Assembly: GCA_002371825.1 (NCBI GenBank)
Contig: DFHF01000030.1
Coordinates: 1-57,296 of the forward strand
Reading direction: 5' to 3'
DNA: 57,296 bases
Origin: Ruminococcus flavefaciens
GTDB lineage: Bacteria > Bacillota > Clostridia > Oscillospirales > Ruminococcaceae
The translations under genes were made by a program, and so were the position numbers. The notes under the pieces are model-generated. The model ran no database searches. It was not told the origin of the DNA and worked only from the letters and a program-made list of their open reading frames with translations. How positions within the stretch are numbered: the first letter of the stretch is position 1; every line of letters begins with the position of its first letter. Below are positions 17,391-25,632 of the stretch, piece after piece.

Positions 17391-19116
17391 TGCTGTTCTC
17401 CCCCTTTTCATTCATCTGTGAAACGTAGATCTCATGGTATATGCTGCATTTTTCAAGCAGCTCATCATGTGTGCCGATACCTGCTGCTTCACCGTCATCC
17501 ATGACTATTATTTTGTCAGCATCCCTGAGGGATGTAGTGCGCTGTGATATCATTATAACTGTAGTCTCCGGCAGATCATTCCTCAGAGCCTTTCTGAGTG
17601 CAAGATCTGTAGCATAATCAAGTGCACTTGTAGAATCGTCAAGTATGAGTATATCAGGCTTTCCGACTAATGCTCTTGCAATGGATAGCCGCTGCTTCTG
17701 ACCGCCTGAGAAATTCTTTCCGCCCTGGGAGACTATAGTATCAAGCACATCAGGCTTCGCAGAAACAAACTCCCATGCCTGAGCAGTTTTCAGAGCAGCA
17801 ATGATCTCTTCATCGGAAACATCATCTCTGCGCCATTTCATATTATCCCGGATTGTCCCTGAAAAAAGTACAGCTTTCTGCGGTACATATCCTATGCATC
17901 TTCTTAACGAATCATGCTCCCAATCATTTACATTTATACCGTTGATCAATACCTCACCTTCTGTAGCACGGTAAAAACAAGGTATAAGAGCAGCAAGTGT
18001 AGATTTACCACTTCCTGTTCCTCCGATCAAGCCAAGCATTTCACCTTTTTTCAGCTGAAAGGAGATATTATTGACTGACTTGTCTCCGGCTGTTTCGTAA
18101 GAAAAAGATACGTCACGAAACTCGATAATATTTTTATCTTTGCTGCTGACTGCGGATGTGCTGCCATTCTCTTCGGGGGATATCTCAAATATCTCGCTGA
18201 CACGGTTTGCCGAAGCAAATGCCTTTGTAAAAACAACAATAAGATTTGCAAGTACAACCAGTGCAAGAAGTATCTGCGTCATATAATTGGTGAAAGCAGT
18301 CAGCTCGCCCTGTGTAAGTCTTCCTGTATCGATACGGACACCGCCGAACCATATTATTGCAACGATTCCCAGATTCATTATCATGAATGCTGCCGGATTA
18401 AGTATTGCAGATATTTTTCCGACTGCTATCGAGCAATCTGATATATCATCAACAGCTTCGCTGAATTCATCTATCTCCTCCTGCTGCCTTGAAAAAGCTC
18501 TGATAACACGAGTTCCCTCAAGATTCTCACGAGTGAGCATAGATGCTCTGTCAAGTTTTTTCTGTGTTTTCTTGTACATCGGAACTGTCCTGCGCATTAT
18601 CGTAAAAATGATAAGCGAGATCACCGGTGCAACAACAAAGAAAATAAGCGACAGCCTGACATCTATCCTTACAGCCATAACTGCCGCACCAATAACAAGA
18701 AATGGCGCTCTGACTGCAAGCCTGATGAACATATTCACACCATTCTGAACTGTATTCGTGTCATTGGTCAGCCTGTTGACAAGTGATGAAGTGCCCACTT
18801 TGTCTATACCTGTATATGACAGCTTGTTTATATGCCTGTAAAGAGCTCCCCGCAGCTCAGTACCAAAGCCATAAGCACATTTAGCAGCAAGATACTGACA
18901 AGTCAGGGCAAAACCCAGACCGCAAATTCCCAATACGACTATAAGCAGACTCATACGGAATATATATCCGCTGTCATTGCTGCCGATCCCCTTATCGATT
19001 ATTTTAGCCATGACCATTGGAACTATTAGTTCAAAAATAGCTTCAAGCAGTTTGAAAAATGGTCCGAAAACGAGCTCTTTTTTATAGTTTTTTAGATATT
19101 TCAGCAACTTCTTCAT
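17383..19116 (-). CDS. ABC exporter half-transporter, subunit with degenerate ATP site
   Basis: Partner half-transporter, 577 residues: a six-helix membrane domain, then Walker A GGTGSGKST (about 365-373), signature FSGGQKQ and Walker B ILILDDSTSALD near residue 490. The catalytic Glu is Asp, and the switch His is Gln (ISQRTTS). These are the known marks of the non-hydrolysing site in heterodimeric exporters. Its canonical signature pairs with the complete Walker B of the partner. The ATG has GAGGAG 5 nt upstream. It overlaps the partner gene by 8 bp. Confidence 0.9.
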   Translation of the reverse strand: MKKLLKYLKNYKKELVFGPFFKLLEAIFELIVPMVMAKIIDKGIGSNDSGYIFRMSLLIVVLGICGLGFALTCQYLAAKCAYGFGTELRGALYRHINKLSYTGIDKVGTSSLVNRLTNDTNTVQNGVNMFIRLAVRAPFLVIGAAVMAVRIDVRLSLIFFVVAPVISLIIFTIMRRTVPMYKKTQKKLDRASMLTRENLEGTRVIRAFSRQQEEIDEFSEAVDDISDCSIAVGKISAILNPAAFMIMNLGIVAIIWFGGVRIDTGRLTQGELTAFTNYMTQILLALVVLANLIVVFTKAFASANRVSEIFEISPEENGSTSAVSSKDKNIIEFRDVSFSYETAGDKSVNNISFQLKKGEMLGLIGGTGSGKSTLAALIPCFYRATEGEVLINGINVNDWEHDSLRRCIGYVPQKAVLFSGTIRDNMKWRRDDVSDEEIIAALKTAQAWEFVSAKPDVLDTIVSQGGKNFSGGQKQRLSIARALVGKPDILILDDSTSALDYATDLALRKALRNDLPETTVIMISQRTTSLRDADKIIVMDDGEAAGIGTHDELLEKCSIYHEIYVSQMNEKGENSNA

Positions 19117-19130
19117 AGTATCTCCTCATA

Positions 19131-19159
19131 AAAACGGACGCATTAAAAGCGTCCGTTTT
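19131..19159 (-). terminator. Intrinsic terminator after the UDP-sugar pyrophosphorylase gene
   Basis: Perfect 11-bp stem AAAACGGACGC (19131-19141) / GCGTCCGTTTT (19149-19159) with a U-run on the minus strand, 9 bp past the stop at 19169 and 15 bp before the ABC gene start. The ABC pair may be transcribed by read-through. Confidence 0.8.
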
Positions 19160-19168
19160 CTGCATGAT

Positions 19169-20401
19169 TTAAAGCTCAACTCCGTTTTCAGCAAGGAGCT
19201 CTCTTGCTGATTCGACTGAGTCAACTCCTGTTGCATTCTTTACAGGAGCAAACTCCTTCCTGCGGTCAACTTCATAAGCAAGACAGCTGTCCTGCATATG
19301 CACCATGTCAAGTACAAGTGTCTCAAATTTATGGCCATTCGGTTTATCAGGCTTTATAAGCTCCCCATTTTCATCCATATAAGGTATTTTCTTTTCTACA
19401 ACGTGTATCGGAAGCTTATTGTTCAGTATCATTTCAAGCTTGTCCACACTGAAAAGATAATTGAGAATAACTCCGTATTTATAAGCAAGCTCTCCGTTTT
19501 CATCGAGAAGAGTACGCATTTCGTCAGTCATTTCGTAATATTCAACAATTGAAGGAACACCGTCTTCGAGACAAAGTACACCAACTCTCTCATCAGGACT
19601 AGCCTTGCTGACTACCTTTCCTCCGGACTGAAGCCCGGAACATATCACGGCACCGACATACAGTGGGTCAGCAATTCGCTGAAGCACATTGTCAACTGCA
19701 AATACATTTATCCATTCAATGCCCTTTTCTTTTATCTCACTAAGTAATCCTGCTCTTACGAGTGATGAGAACCATCCGCCGTTTCCGTTAGGAGAAATGG
19801 AGATTCTCGATTTGCTTTCCATGTATATCCTGCCGTTGTAATCAACTGATGGAGCCATATCCTGAACAAAGAATCTTACATATTCTTTATTGTAGCCGAA
19901 ATAATTCTTTTCTTCGAGGAATGAAATTGTATCATCATTGTTCTTTTCGCTTGTCATAATATAAAGCGGAACCCATTCACCGGCTTCTTTTACCACATCC
20001 ATGAGGTTGTTTATAAGGCACTGAAAGATATAAAGCTCCTTATTTATACCTACATTGAACATTCCCTTAGGCTTATCGAAGCCAAGTCTTGTTCCCTGAC
20101 CGCCTGCAAGAAGGACTGCTGCGACCTTGCCTTCTCTTATGGCCTTTATACCAGCCTCTGAATATTTTTCGTGGTTTTTTTCGATATCATTTATCGTTAC
20201 AGCTCCAAGAGGGGCAAATTTACCTCTGGATGCTGTAAAATTGTTTTCCTCTTTCAGATTGTCAAGAACAGAAAAATCTATCAGACTTATCTGAGACAGA
20301 AGATCTGCCCTTTCAGAATCATTGAGCTCATCGTAATATTTAAGAAGATGTTCCTGACCGCAGCCGGCCAGTATTTCCTTTGCAGCTTCATATGTTAACA
20401 T
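19169..20401 (-). CDS. UDP-sugar (UTP:glucose-1-P / GlcNAc-1-P) pyrophosphorylase, eukaryote-like family
   Basis: Member of the UDPGP family found in eukaryotic UDP-GlcNAc/UDP-Glc pyrophosphorylases and some Firmicutes, distinct from GalU. The nucleotide-binding LLAGGQGTRLG with downstream KPKGMFNVG lies at about 97-118. Further landmarks are SPNGNGGWFSSL near 207, the FAVDNVL acidic centre near 236, and KPNGHKFETLVLD near 355. It has 410 residues. It makes UDP-sugars for cell-wall or polysaccharide synthesis, but which sugar phosphate is used cannot be told by eye. The ATG has AGGAGG 6 nt upstream. A TTGACA at 20456-20461 may be its -35, but the matching -10 (TGCTAT) is weak. Confidence 0.85.
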   Translation of the reverse strand: MLTYEAAKEILAGCGQEHLLKYYDELNDSERADLLSQISLIDFSVLDNLKEENNFTASRGKFAPLGAVTINDIEKNHEKYSEAGIKAIREGKVAAVLLAGGQGTRLGFDKPKGMFNVGINKELYIFQCLINNLMDVVKEAGEWVPLYIMTSEKNNDDTISFLEEKNYFGYNKEYVRFFVQDMAPSVDYNGRIYMESKSRISISPNGNGGWFSSLVRAGLLSEIKEKGIEWINVFAVDNVLQRIADPLYVGAVICSGLQSGGKVVSKASPDERVGVLCLEDGVPSIVEYYEMTDEMRTLLDENGELAYKYGVILNYLFSVDKLEMILNNKLPIHVVEKKIPYMDENGELIKPDKPNGHKFETLVLDMVHMQDSCLAYEVDRRKEFAPVKNATGVDSVESARELLAENGVEL

Positions 20402-20572
20402 TCTTTTCCTCCTGTTTTCGGGATATACCGTAATAGCAGTACCTTATTCCATACCTGTCAAAACGAAAATGATCATACAGATCAAATTGAATTTACTAAT
20501 GTGAATACAAATTATCATATTGAGATCATAATCGCTATAAAATAATTATATCATATCCGGCATTATTAGTCA

Positions 20573-20606
20573 ATAAAAAAATCCGGTATTCAATAGAATA
20601 CCGGAT
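20573..20606 (-). terminator. Intrinsic terminator of tRNA-Pro
   Basis: Perfect 11-bp stem ATCCGGTATTC (20581-20591) / GAATACCGGAT (20596-20606), loop AATA, followed on the minus strand by seven U. Confidence 0.9.
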
Positions 20607-20629
20607 TTTGGGGTAATGTTGATTACAAC

Positions 20630-20705
20630 TGGTCTGAGTGACGGGACTTGAACCCACGGCCTCTACCACCCCAAGGTAGCGCGCTACCAACTGCGCCACA
20701 CCCAG
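20630..20705 (-). tRNA. tRNA-Pro, anticodon GGG
   Basis: The 76-nt gene folds as a full cloverleaf: acceptor CTGGGTG/CACTCAG, D stem GCGC/GCGC with AGTTGGTA loop, anticodon stem CTACC/GGTAG with loop TTGGGGT (positions 34-36 GGG), T loop TTCAAGT, discriminator A and an encoded CCA. The T stem has two wobble pairs. It reads CCC/CCU. It has its own consensus promoter and terminator, so it is a single transcription unit. Confidence 0.95.
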
Positions 20706-20736
20706 ACGACTGCGTGTTTCGTAATCAACGATATAT

Positions 20737-20765
20737 ATTATAGCACGCATTTTACCGTTTGTCAA
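20737..20765 (-). promoter_or_regulatory. SigA-type promoter of tRNA-Pro
   Basis: On the minus strand: TTGACA (20760-20765), 17-bp spacer, TATAAT (20737-20742), about 32 bp from the mature tRNA 5' end. A perfect consensus match. Confidence 0.93.
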
Positions 20766-20784
20766 GCATTTTTTGAAAAAAATC

Positions 20785-22272
20785 TCAAAAAAATTTTTTC
20801 AGGCCCAGATTTGCAGATATATGGGCATTGTGATCCAAAAGTTCAGAGATGATCTTTGCATTTTTTTCATCAAATGACTTCACCTTAAATTTTATACGTT
20901 CCTCTCCCTCGAACCATAGGTTTATGCTGCAGCGTTTTCCGATCTTTTGAAAAACAGTCTGTTCGAGCTTAAGCTTTACAAGTTTTTTTCTTTCAGCAAT
21001 AACAGTATGAAATCCTGACCATTTGCAGCAGCGGACTATTACTTTGTCATCATAGATCGATATGCCGCTGGTAAAAAAAGCAGCGGTTTTGACTATCATG
21101 AACCATACTGCCGGTATCTCAAACATGACAGCCATAAATAACGCAAGATCTTTCAGTTCAGGATAGAAGTATACTGCAATAAAATAAAGCGGTATCAGAG
21201 CTCCGGCAATTATTGCAGGCTGCCAGATATAATTCCAGAATCCTGTAATTTTAGGCTTGAATTCATTCTTCACTCCCTTTATTATCCCGAAATCTTCAAG
21301 CTCATTGCTCAGATCCTTTTCTTTTTTTACCGGCAGAAGTACCGGAAGTGTACTCCTCCCTGCCCCGTATCCTGAGCAGCTTATGTGTACAGCAACTGCT
21401 CCGAACATCTTCATTATAAGATTCTGTCTCAGATCCGTATAATTTATCTGTGGTACAGAGATTCTGTGTTCACGCTTTGTTATTACTCCATATGAAGTGA
21501 AAATAGTCTTTTCGTCGCCTTTTACATAAAATTTAGCGTATCTCAGCAGATTTACTATAAACGATATAAGCCACGAACCGATAAATAATATTCCGATTCC
21601 AAGAGCAGCGTCAGGGACCCGCAGAAGAAGCTTGCCACTGAATCTGGCTGTTTCTGAGGTTATCCTGTTAATTGAACTGCTTATTATATCCCTGGCAATA
21701 TTTCCGCCCTGAAAGAAGAATGTGGCAATATAGACTGTTCCGGTGAATCCGCTGGAAAAAAATACGGAAAACAGTATTATAGATAAAGCTGTTGGCTTCG
21801 GGAGGTCGTCAAGCTTATTTTTTACTGCAACATCAGGCAGATGTCGGGATATTTCCCGGCAGGTGCTCTTTCTTATCATCAGTTTCATATCAGATGAATT
21901 GAAAATACCGGCACTTGTATCACAACGAAGCTTAACTGCGTTAAACGGTCTGAGATAAAAAGGTCTCTCCACTGTCGCCGAGCTTATCCTTGAAAAAGGT
22001 ATCGTACTGCAAACTTTGAAGAAAACTCCTTCATCATGGGTTATGGACTGGTCGGAAACTCTTATCTCTGAGCATCTCCACCTGACATAACCAAAAAGAA
22101 CAATAGCTGCAATAACTATAATATCAGACCATGCACCCCTGAGCCATCTGTAGAACCAGTCCTTATCCAGCCAGAATGCTCTGAATCCACGCAGCAAAGG
22201 GAATATCAGGAGCCAGATGTTCTTTGCTGAATATCTGAGTATACGCAGCGGATGCTCATGATAGACTTTCAT
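20785..22272 (-). CDS. PH-domain (bPH2) membrane protein, YdbT-like
   Basis: A 495-residue membrane protein with several hydrophobic pairs (about 15-35, 48-62, 165-190, 225-245, 365-405) separating cytosolic bPH2-type domains. The repeated pattern of a Tyr/Phe-rich strand followed by 'ITKREHRISVPQINYTDLRQ' and 'VERPFYLRPFNAVKL' type segments is characteristic of the YdbT family. The cellular role is not established; B. subtilis ydbS/ydbT loss affects resistance to an antimicrobial peptide. Its ATG overlaps the stop of the upstream partner (ATGA at 22269-22272), which indicates coupling. It ends 20 bp before the -35 of the tRNA-Pro promoter, with no clear terminator. Confidence 0.8.
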   Translation of the reverse strand: MKVYHEHPLRILRYSAKNIWLLIFPLLRGFRAFWLDKDWFYRWLRGAWSDIIVIAAIVLFGYVRWRCSEIRVSDQSITHDEGVFFKVCSTIPFSRISSATVERPFYLRPFNAVKLRCDTSAGIFNSSDMKLMIRKSTCREISRHLPDVAVKNKLDDLPKPTALSIILFSVFFSSGFTGTVYIATFFFQGGNIARDIISSSINRITSETARFSGKLLLRVPDAALGIGILFIGSWLISFIVNLLRYAKFYVKGDEKTIFTSYGVITKREHRISVPQINYTDLRQNLIMKMFGAVAVHISCSGYGAGRSTLPVLLPVKKEKDLSNELEDFGIIKGVKNEFKPKITGFWNYIWQPAIIAGALIPLYFIAVYFYPELKDLALFMAVMFEIPAVWFMIVKTAAFFTSGISIYDDKVIVRCCKWSGFHTVIAERKKLVKLKLEQTVFQKIGKRCSINLWFEGEERIKFKVKSFDEKNAKIISELLDHNAHISANLGLKKFF

Positions 22273-22712
22273 ACGTTATCACCGCCTGAACTGCCGGAAA
22301 TAATCAGTATATCCCTTACATCATCAAGAGTAAGGAATGGAAGTCTCATATGTCCTCCAAAAACATAGAAGATCAATATATTTATACCTGTAATATCAGA
22401 CATAGGGGTTTTTATTACAGTAGAATACTGTATCGACGAAAACTTTATTGACTGATTGAATTTCAGTATTACTCCGCTGGATTTGATTATCTCCGAATCG
22501 GTGACTGTATATTTTACCGAAGCAAGATAAAGCGGAAGATATATGAACATTGCAATAAAAGCAAGTGCAGCGATAACTATTGCAGAGATTATGACAGCTT
22601 TTTCAATGGGGATATAGTGGTGGATAATTCCTATCAGAACTACTGCCACTAAAGCGATAGCAGCTCTCATGGCTGAAAGACAGTTCTTTGAAGTAGTATA
22701 GTGCCTCATCAT
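22269..22712 (-). CDS. PH-domain (bPH2) membrane protein, YdbS-like
   Basis: Short partner of the preceding protein, 147 residues. Two membrane helices (about 15-32 and 37-62) are followed by one bPH2 domain with SVKYTVTDSEIIKSSGVI and the typical SIKFSSIQYSTV strand. It probably forms a membrane complex with the YdbT-like protein, as ydbS-ydbT pairs always co-occur. AGGAGG lies just upstream of two adjacent ATGs (22712, 22709); the second has the better 6-nt spacing. Confidence 0.8.
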   Translation of the reverse strand: MMRHYTTSKNCLSAMRAAIALVAVVLIGIIHHYIPIEKAVIISAIVIAALAFIAMFIYLPLYLASVKYTVTDSEIIKSSGVILKFNQSIKFSSIQYSTVIKTPMSDITGINILIFYVFGGHMRLPFLTLDDVRDILIISGSSGGDNV

Positions 22713-22737
22713 GCTCCTCCTTTCACGGTATATTTAT

Positions 22738-22766
22738 ATTATACCACAAATATCCTTTAGTGTATA
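22738..22766 (-). promoter_or_regulatory. SigA-type promoter of the PH-domain pair
   Basis: On the minus strand: TATACA (22761-22766), 17-bp spacer, TATAAT (22738-22743). It lies in the 84-bp divergent gap with the symporter gene; I could not assign a plus-strand promoter there. Confidence 0.7.
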
Positions 22767-22796
22767 CCATTTTTTTCTTTTGAAAGGAAGTTTTTT

Positions 22797-24035
22797 ATGA
22801 CAGGAGTTCTGCTGAATATCAATTCTTTTATATGGAACACAGGTCTTGTTTCGATAATAATTCTCACCGGAATAATATTCACTATAAGGCTAAAAGGAGC
22901 ACAGTTCAGGCTTTTCAGAGACCTTGCTGCGCTATTGAAGAACAGGCATTTATCCGCTGGCCGATCAAATTTTAAAACAGTGTCGCTGGCTCTCGGGACT
23001 TCTATGGGGACCGGAAATATAGTCGGTGTCGCATCTGCGCTTTCTATCGGCGGTCCTGGTGCTATTTTCTGGATGTGGATCTCAGCGTTTCTCGGAATGG
23101 CTGTTGTATATGCTGAAAACAGGTTATCATCGATCTACAGCAGAAAAAAAGAAAAAGGACCTATGGCGTACATAAAAAACGGAATGAAAGCTCCGTGGCT
23201 TGCATCCTTTTTTGCCGCAGCCTGTATCGGAGCTGCATTTGGTATGGGCGGTATGGTGCAGGTAAATTCCGCAGTCGGCAGTATCGGAAGCTTGCCAAAG
23301 TATAAATTATTTATTGCTATTGCCGCATTTATAGTGATATATCTTGTTATTTCCGGCGGAGCTGAGCGTATAGGTTCTGCCGCAATGCTGCTTCTGCCGG
23401 CGGTGACAATATTTTATACAGTCTGCTGTATAGCAGTAATTCTCCTGTTTCGTCAGAAACTGCCGGAGGCTATTGGTTCTGTCTTTCATGAAGCTTTCAG
23501 CTTTCGTGGAGCTGCCGGCGGTTTGACGGGATATGCAGTTACAGCAGGTGTAAAAAGAGGGATATTCTCAAACGAAGCCGGTCTCGGGAGCTCTCCCCTT
23601 GTACACAGCTCTGCGGCCAGTTTTGCTCCCGGTGTTCAGGAGACATTTGCAATGTTTGAAGTCTTCATTGACACTATTCTCTGCTGTACTCTTACAGCGG
23701 CAGCTATTCTGTGCGCTTCTCCTGATGGCTCAGCTGATGGAGCATTCATCCATCTTTTCGGAGACTCGACCAGCTTGATCATGACATTAATGCTTATGAT
23801 ATTTTCTTTCTGCACTATAATAGGCTGGTATTATTGCGGTGAAACATCATTTCTTTTTCTCAGTAAAAAATCCGGAAGCCAGATATTTCCTGTGATCTTT
23901 GCTGCTGCTGCAGCGTCGGGGGCCGTTTTTTCTTCAGAACCTGTATGGCTGATATCAGATATTTTTAACGGCCTTATGGCTTTGCCTAACCTGACTGCGC
24001 TGTTATTGCTCCGAAAAGAAATAAGAAAAGAATAA
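22797..24035 (+). CDS. AGCS-family alanine/glycine:cation symporter
   Basis: Secondary transporter that couples Na+ or H+ entry to uptake of small neutral amino acids. Family signatures are LALGTSMGTGNIVGVASALSIGGPGA (about 62-87), the central AGVKRGIFSNEAGLGSSP segment near 250, and a C-terminal region with GWYYCGETSFLF. About ten membrane helices are visible. It has 412 residues, somewhat shorter than the usual 450-480, with the loss spread over loops rather than at one break. The ATG has AAGGAAG upstream. It is followed after 54 bp by the degenerate phosphohexomutase, on the same strand. Confidence 0.9.
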   Translation: MTGVLLNINSFIWNTGLVSIIILTGIIFTIRLKGAQFRLFRDLAALLKNRHLSAGRSNFKTVSLALGTSMGTGNIVGVASALSIGGPGAIFWMWISAFLGMAVVYAENRLSSIYSRKKEKGPMAYIKNGMKAPWLASFFAAACIGAAFGMGGMVQVNSAVGSIGSLPKYKLFIAIAAFIVIYLVISGGAERIGSAAMLLLPAVTIFYTVCCIAVILLFRQKLPEAIGSVFHEAFSFRGAAGGLTGYAVTAGVKRGIFSNEAGLGSSPLVHSSAASFAPGVQETFAMFEVFIDTILCCTLTAAAILCASPDGSADGAFIHLFGDSTSLIMTLMLMIFSFCTIIGWYYCGETSFLFLSKKSGSQIFPVIFAAAAASGAVFSSEPVWLISDIFNGLMALPNLTALLLLRKEIRKE

Positions 24036-24089
24036 TCCTCCGTAAAGCTGTCAATAAATAAGATAATAAATTATTAAAGGAGAAACAAT

Positions 24090-25184
24090 ATGAGTTATAT
24101 CGGCGAAGACGATCACTTCAGCTACCGTGACGGGAAGTGCGAACTGCATAATAAGAATATCTCCCCCTCAGCAGCTGCTGCTTTTCTTGGAAGAAAACTT
24201 GCTTTGAAATACAGACGCTTCTGTGCAGGATGCTGTAATTATGATAAAGTCCATCCGCTTTATGCTGTGTGCTCCGGTATCGCCGAATCCGGAAAAGATG
24301 TGTATGTATGCGAGAATACCGACCTTCCTTCTCTGCTTTTCAGTCGTCCGATAATGTCAGCCGACTGTGCAGTCTACTTGCATGGTGATAGCGGTTCACT
24401 TATCATTTCACTGTTTGACAGAAATTCATTACCATTTTCTGATAAAGCACTTGGAGAGCTTCTTGAGTGTTCAGATCGTGAATGTTCCGTTAAATATGGG
24501 AAAATGCTGCCTGTTACTTCATTCAGCAGCATACTCGCCCATAATATCACTGACTCGCTTGATATTAAAGGTTTGATACCAGCCGGAGTTAGCTGCGGAA
24601 ATAGTGTACTGCGTTCTCTGTGGCTGAAATTCTTTTCAGGAAGCAGTGATGAGCTTGCTTTTCAGGTCTCGGACAACGGTCAGAGAGTCAATGCTTACTC
24701 TTTAAAATATGGATTTATTTCGCATGAAAAGCTTCGTATGTGCTGCATTTTAAAGCTCCTAAAAGAAAAAACACCTGTATACCTCCCGGATGATTTCGAT
24801 TATTCTACAGATATACTGGGATCCTCAGAAATAATACGTTTCAGCAGAGATGCTGTTCCTCCGGAGGCAGGATCCCGGAGATTTCTTTCAGATCCGCTGT
24901 ATATGTGCGTAAGTCTTGCTAAAGATATGAAAAATTTCTTTTCACTGATCGAAGAACTTCCCGCCTTTGCCTCATCGAAAAGGGAGATCTCCATCTCCAA
25001 TATGGAACGTATGCCTATAGGAAGGACTTTCTCGGATCAGTCAGGGAAAATATTTATCACCAGAAGCGGCAGAAACAGGATAACTCTTGCAGTTCAGTCA
25101 TACAGTGCTGAGGCTGCTGCCGAACTTTGCTGCCTGTGGACTGAAAAATTCAGGCGGCTTGACAAATGCGGAACATTTGAATGA
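24090..25184 (+). CDS. Degenerate phosphohexomutase-fold protein (probable pseudoenzyme)
   Basis: The 364 residues can be laid along the alpha-D-phosphohexomutase (PMM/PGM/GlmM) fold. ISPSAAAAFLGRKLA (24-38) matches domain 1. SGIAESGKDVYVCENTDLPSL leads to the active-site loop, and SLPFSDKALGEL matches its end. DELAFQVSDNGQRVNAYSLKYGFIS matches the metal-loop region, and SGKIFITRSGRNR with AEAAAELCCL matches domain 4. The key loops are lost: TASHNP reads LHGDSG (97-102), DGDGDR reads SDNGQR (194-199), and RPSGTEP reads TRSGRNR (324-330). It is short for the family (about 450). A non-catalytic or regulatory role is inferred. The ATG has AAAGGAG upstream. Fold assignment is by eye. Confidence 0.5.
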   Translation: MSYIGEDDHFSYRDGKCELHNKNISPSAAAAFLGRKLALKYRRFCAGCCNYDKVHPLYAVCSGIAESGKDVYVCENTDLPSLLFSRPIMSADCAVYLHGDSGSLIISLFDRNSLPFSDKALGELLECSDRECSVKYGKMLPVTSFSSILAHNITDSLDIKGLIPAGVSCGNSVLRSLWLKFFSGSSDELAFQVSDNGQRVNAYSLKYGFISHEKLRMCCILKLLKEKTPVYLPDDFDYSTDILGSSEIIRFSRDAVPPEAGSRRFLSDPLYMCVSLAKDMKNFFSLIEELPAFASSKREISISNMERMPIGRTFSDQSGKIFITRSGRNRITLAVQSYSAEAAAELCCLWTEKFRRLDKCGTFE

Positions 25185-25265
25185 TCGCCTTTTCTCATAA
25201 AAATCCATATAACCGTTTAAATTTATCTATTATGCATAATGTTAAAAATCAATATCGCTTTTCTA
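25185..25265. other. AT-rich spacer before the RNase J promoter
   Basis: No gene or clear terminator hairpin is seen. The preceding gene ends at 25184 without an obvious intrinsic terminator, so some read-through into the RNase J leader is possible. Confidence 0.5.
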
Positions 25266-25294
25266 TTGACATTGCGCAAATATTTGAGTATAAT
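25266..25294 (+). promoter_or_regulatory. SigA-type promoter of the RNase J operon
   Basis: TTGACA (25266-25271), 17-bp spacer, TATAAT (25289-25294). A perfect consensus, about 330 nt upstream of the RNase J start. Confidence 0.92.
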
Positions 25295-25301
25295 TATAGT
25301 A

Positions 25302-25632
25302 TCTAATTTTCTGCTTTGTCGTTTGTCAAGGCTAATTTATGACTTTATTGGCTGTTAATGCCATTAAATATATCTGGGTATAACCCCAGTCTGTTCCGGA
25401 TATTTTACGAATGTTCATATGGATCATCGAGGCTGTTTTTTCGCTGCACTCACCCTCTGAGTGAAGGTACGTTTCAGGCAGCCGGCTTCGTTGTGTTCTG
25501 ATCTATTATCGATTTACAGATCATTTCGTCAAAATCTGCTTTATTATTCCGGATCCATACGCACAAACCTGTGCATCTGCCGGTATGTCCGTTACAGCCG
25601 GTGATGCATGATCCTGAAAGAGAGGTCACATA
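25302..25632 (+). promoter_or_regulatory. Long structured 5' leader of RNase J mRNA
   Basis: No coding region is seen in these 330 nt. Hairpins that can be read include CTGGG/CCCAG (25374-25389), CACTCA/TGAGTG (25447-25463) and TGATCT/AGATCA (25499-25523). A terminal domain is closed by GGATC/GATCC (25551-25614). Inside it, GCACA/TGTGC (25561-25574) competes with TGCATC..CCGG / CCGG..GATGCA (25572-25608), because bases 25572-25574 are shared. The domain ends 5 bases before the AGAGAGG ribosome site. It could serve feedback control by RNase J. I do not recognise a known riboswitch. Confidence 0.5.

Noticed and set aside
20535..20765. A 76-codon minus-strand frame across the tRNA region
   Set aside because: It is read through tRNA-Pro, its promoter and its terminator, so it is not coding.
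22713..22796. Riboswitch (e.g. glycine) ahead of the AGCS symporter
   Set aside because: The divergent gap is only 84 bp and contains the minus-strand promoter, leaving no room for an aptamer.
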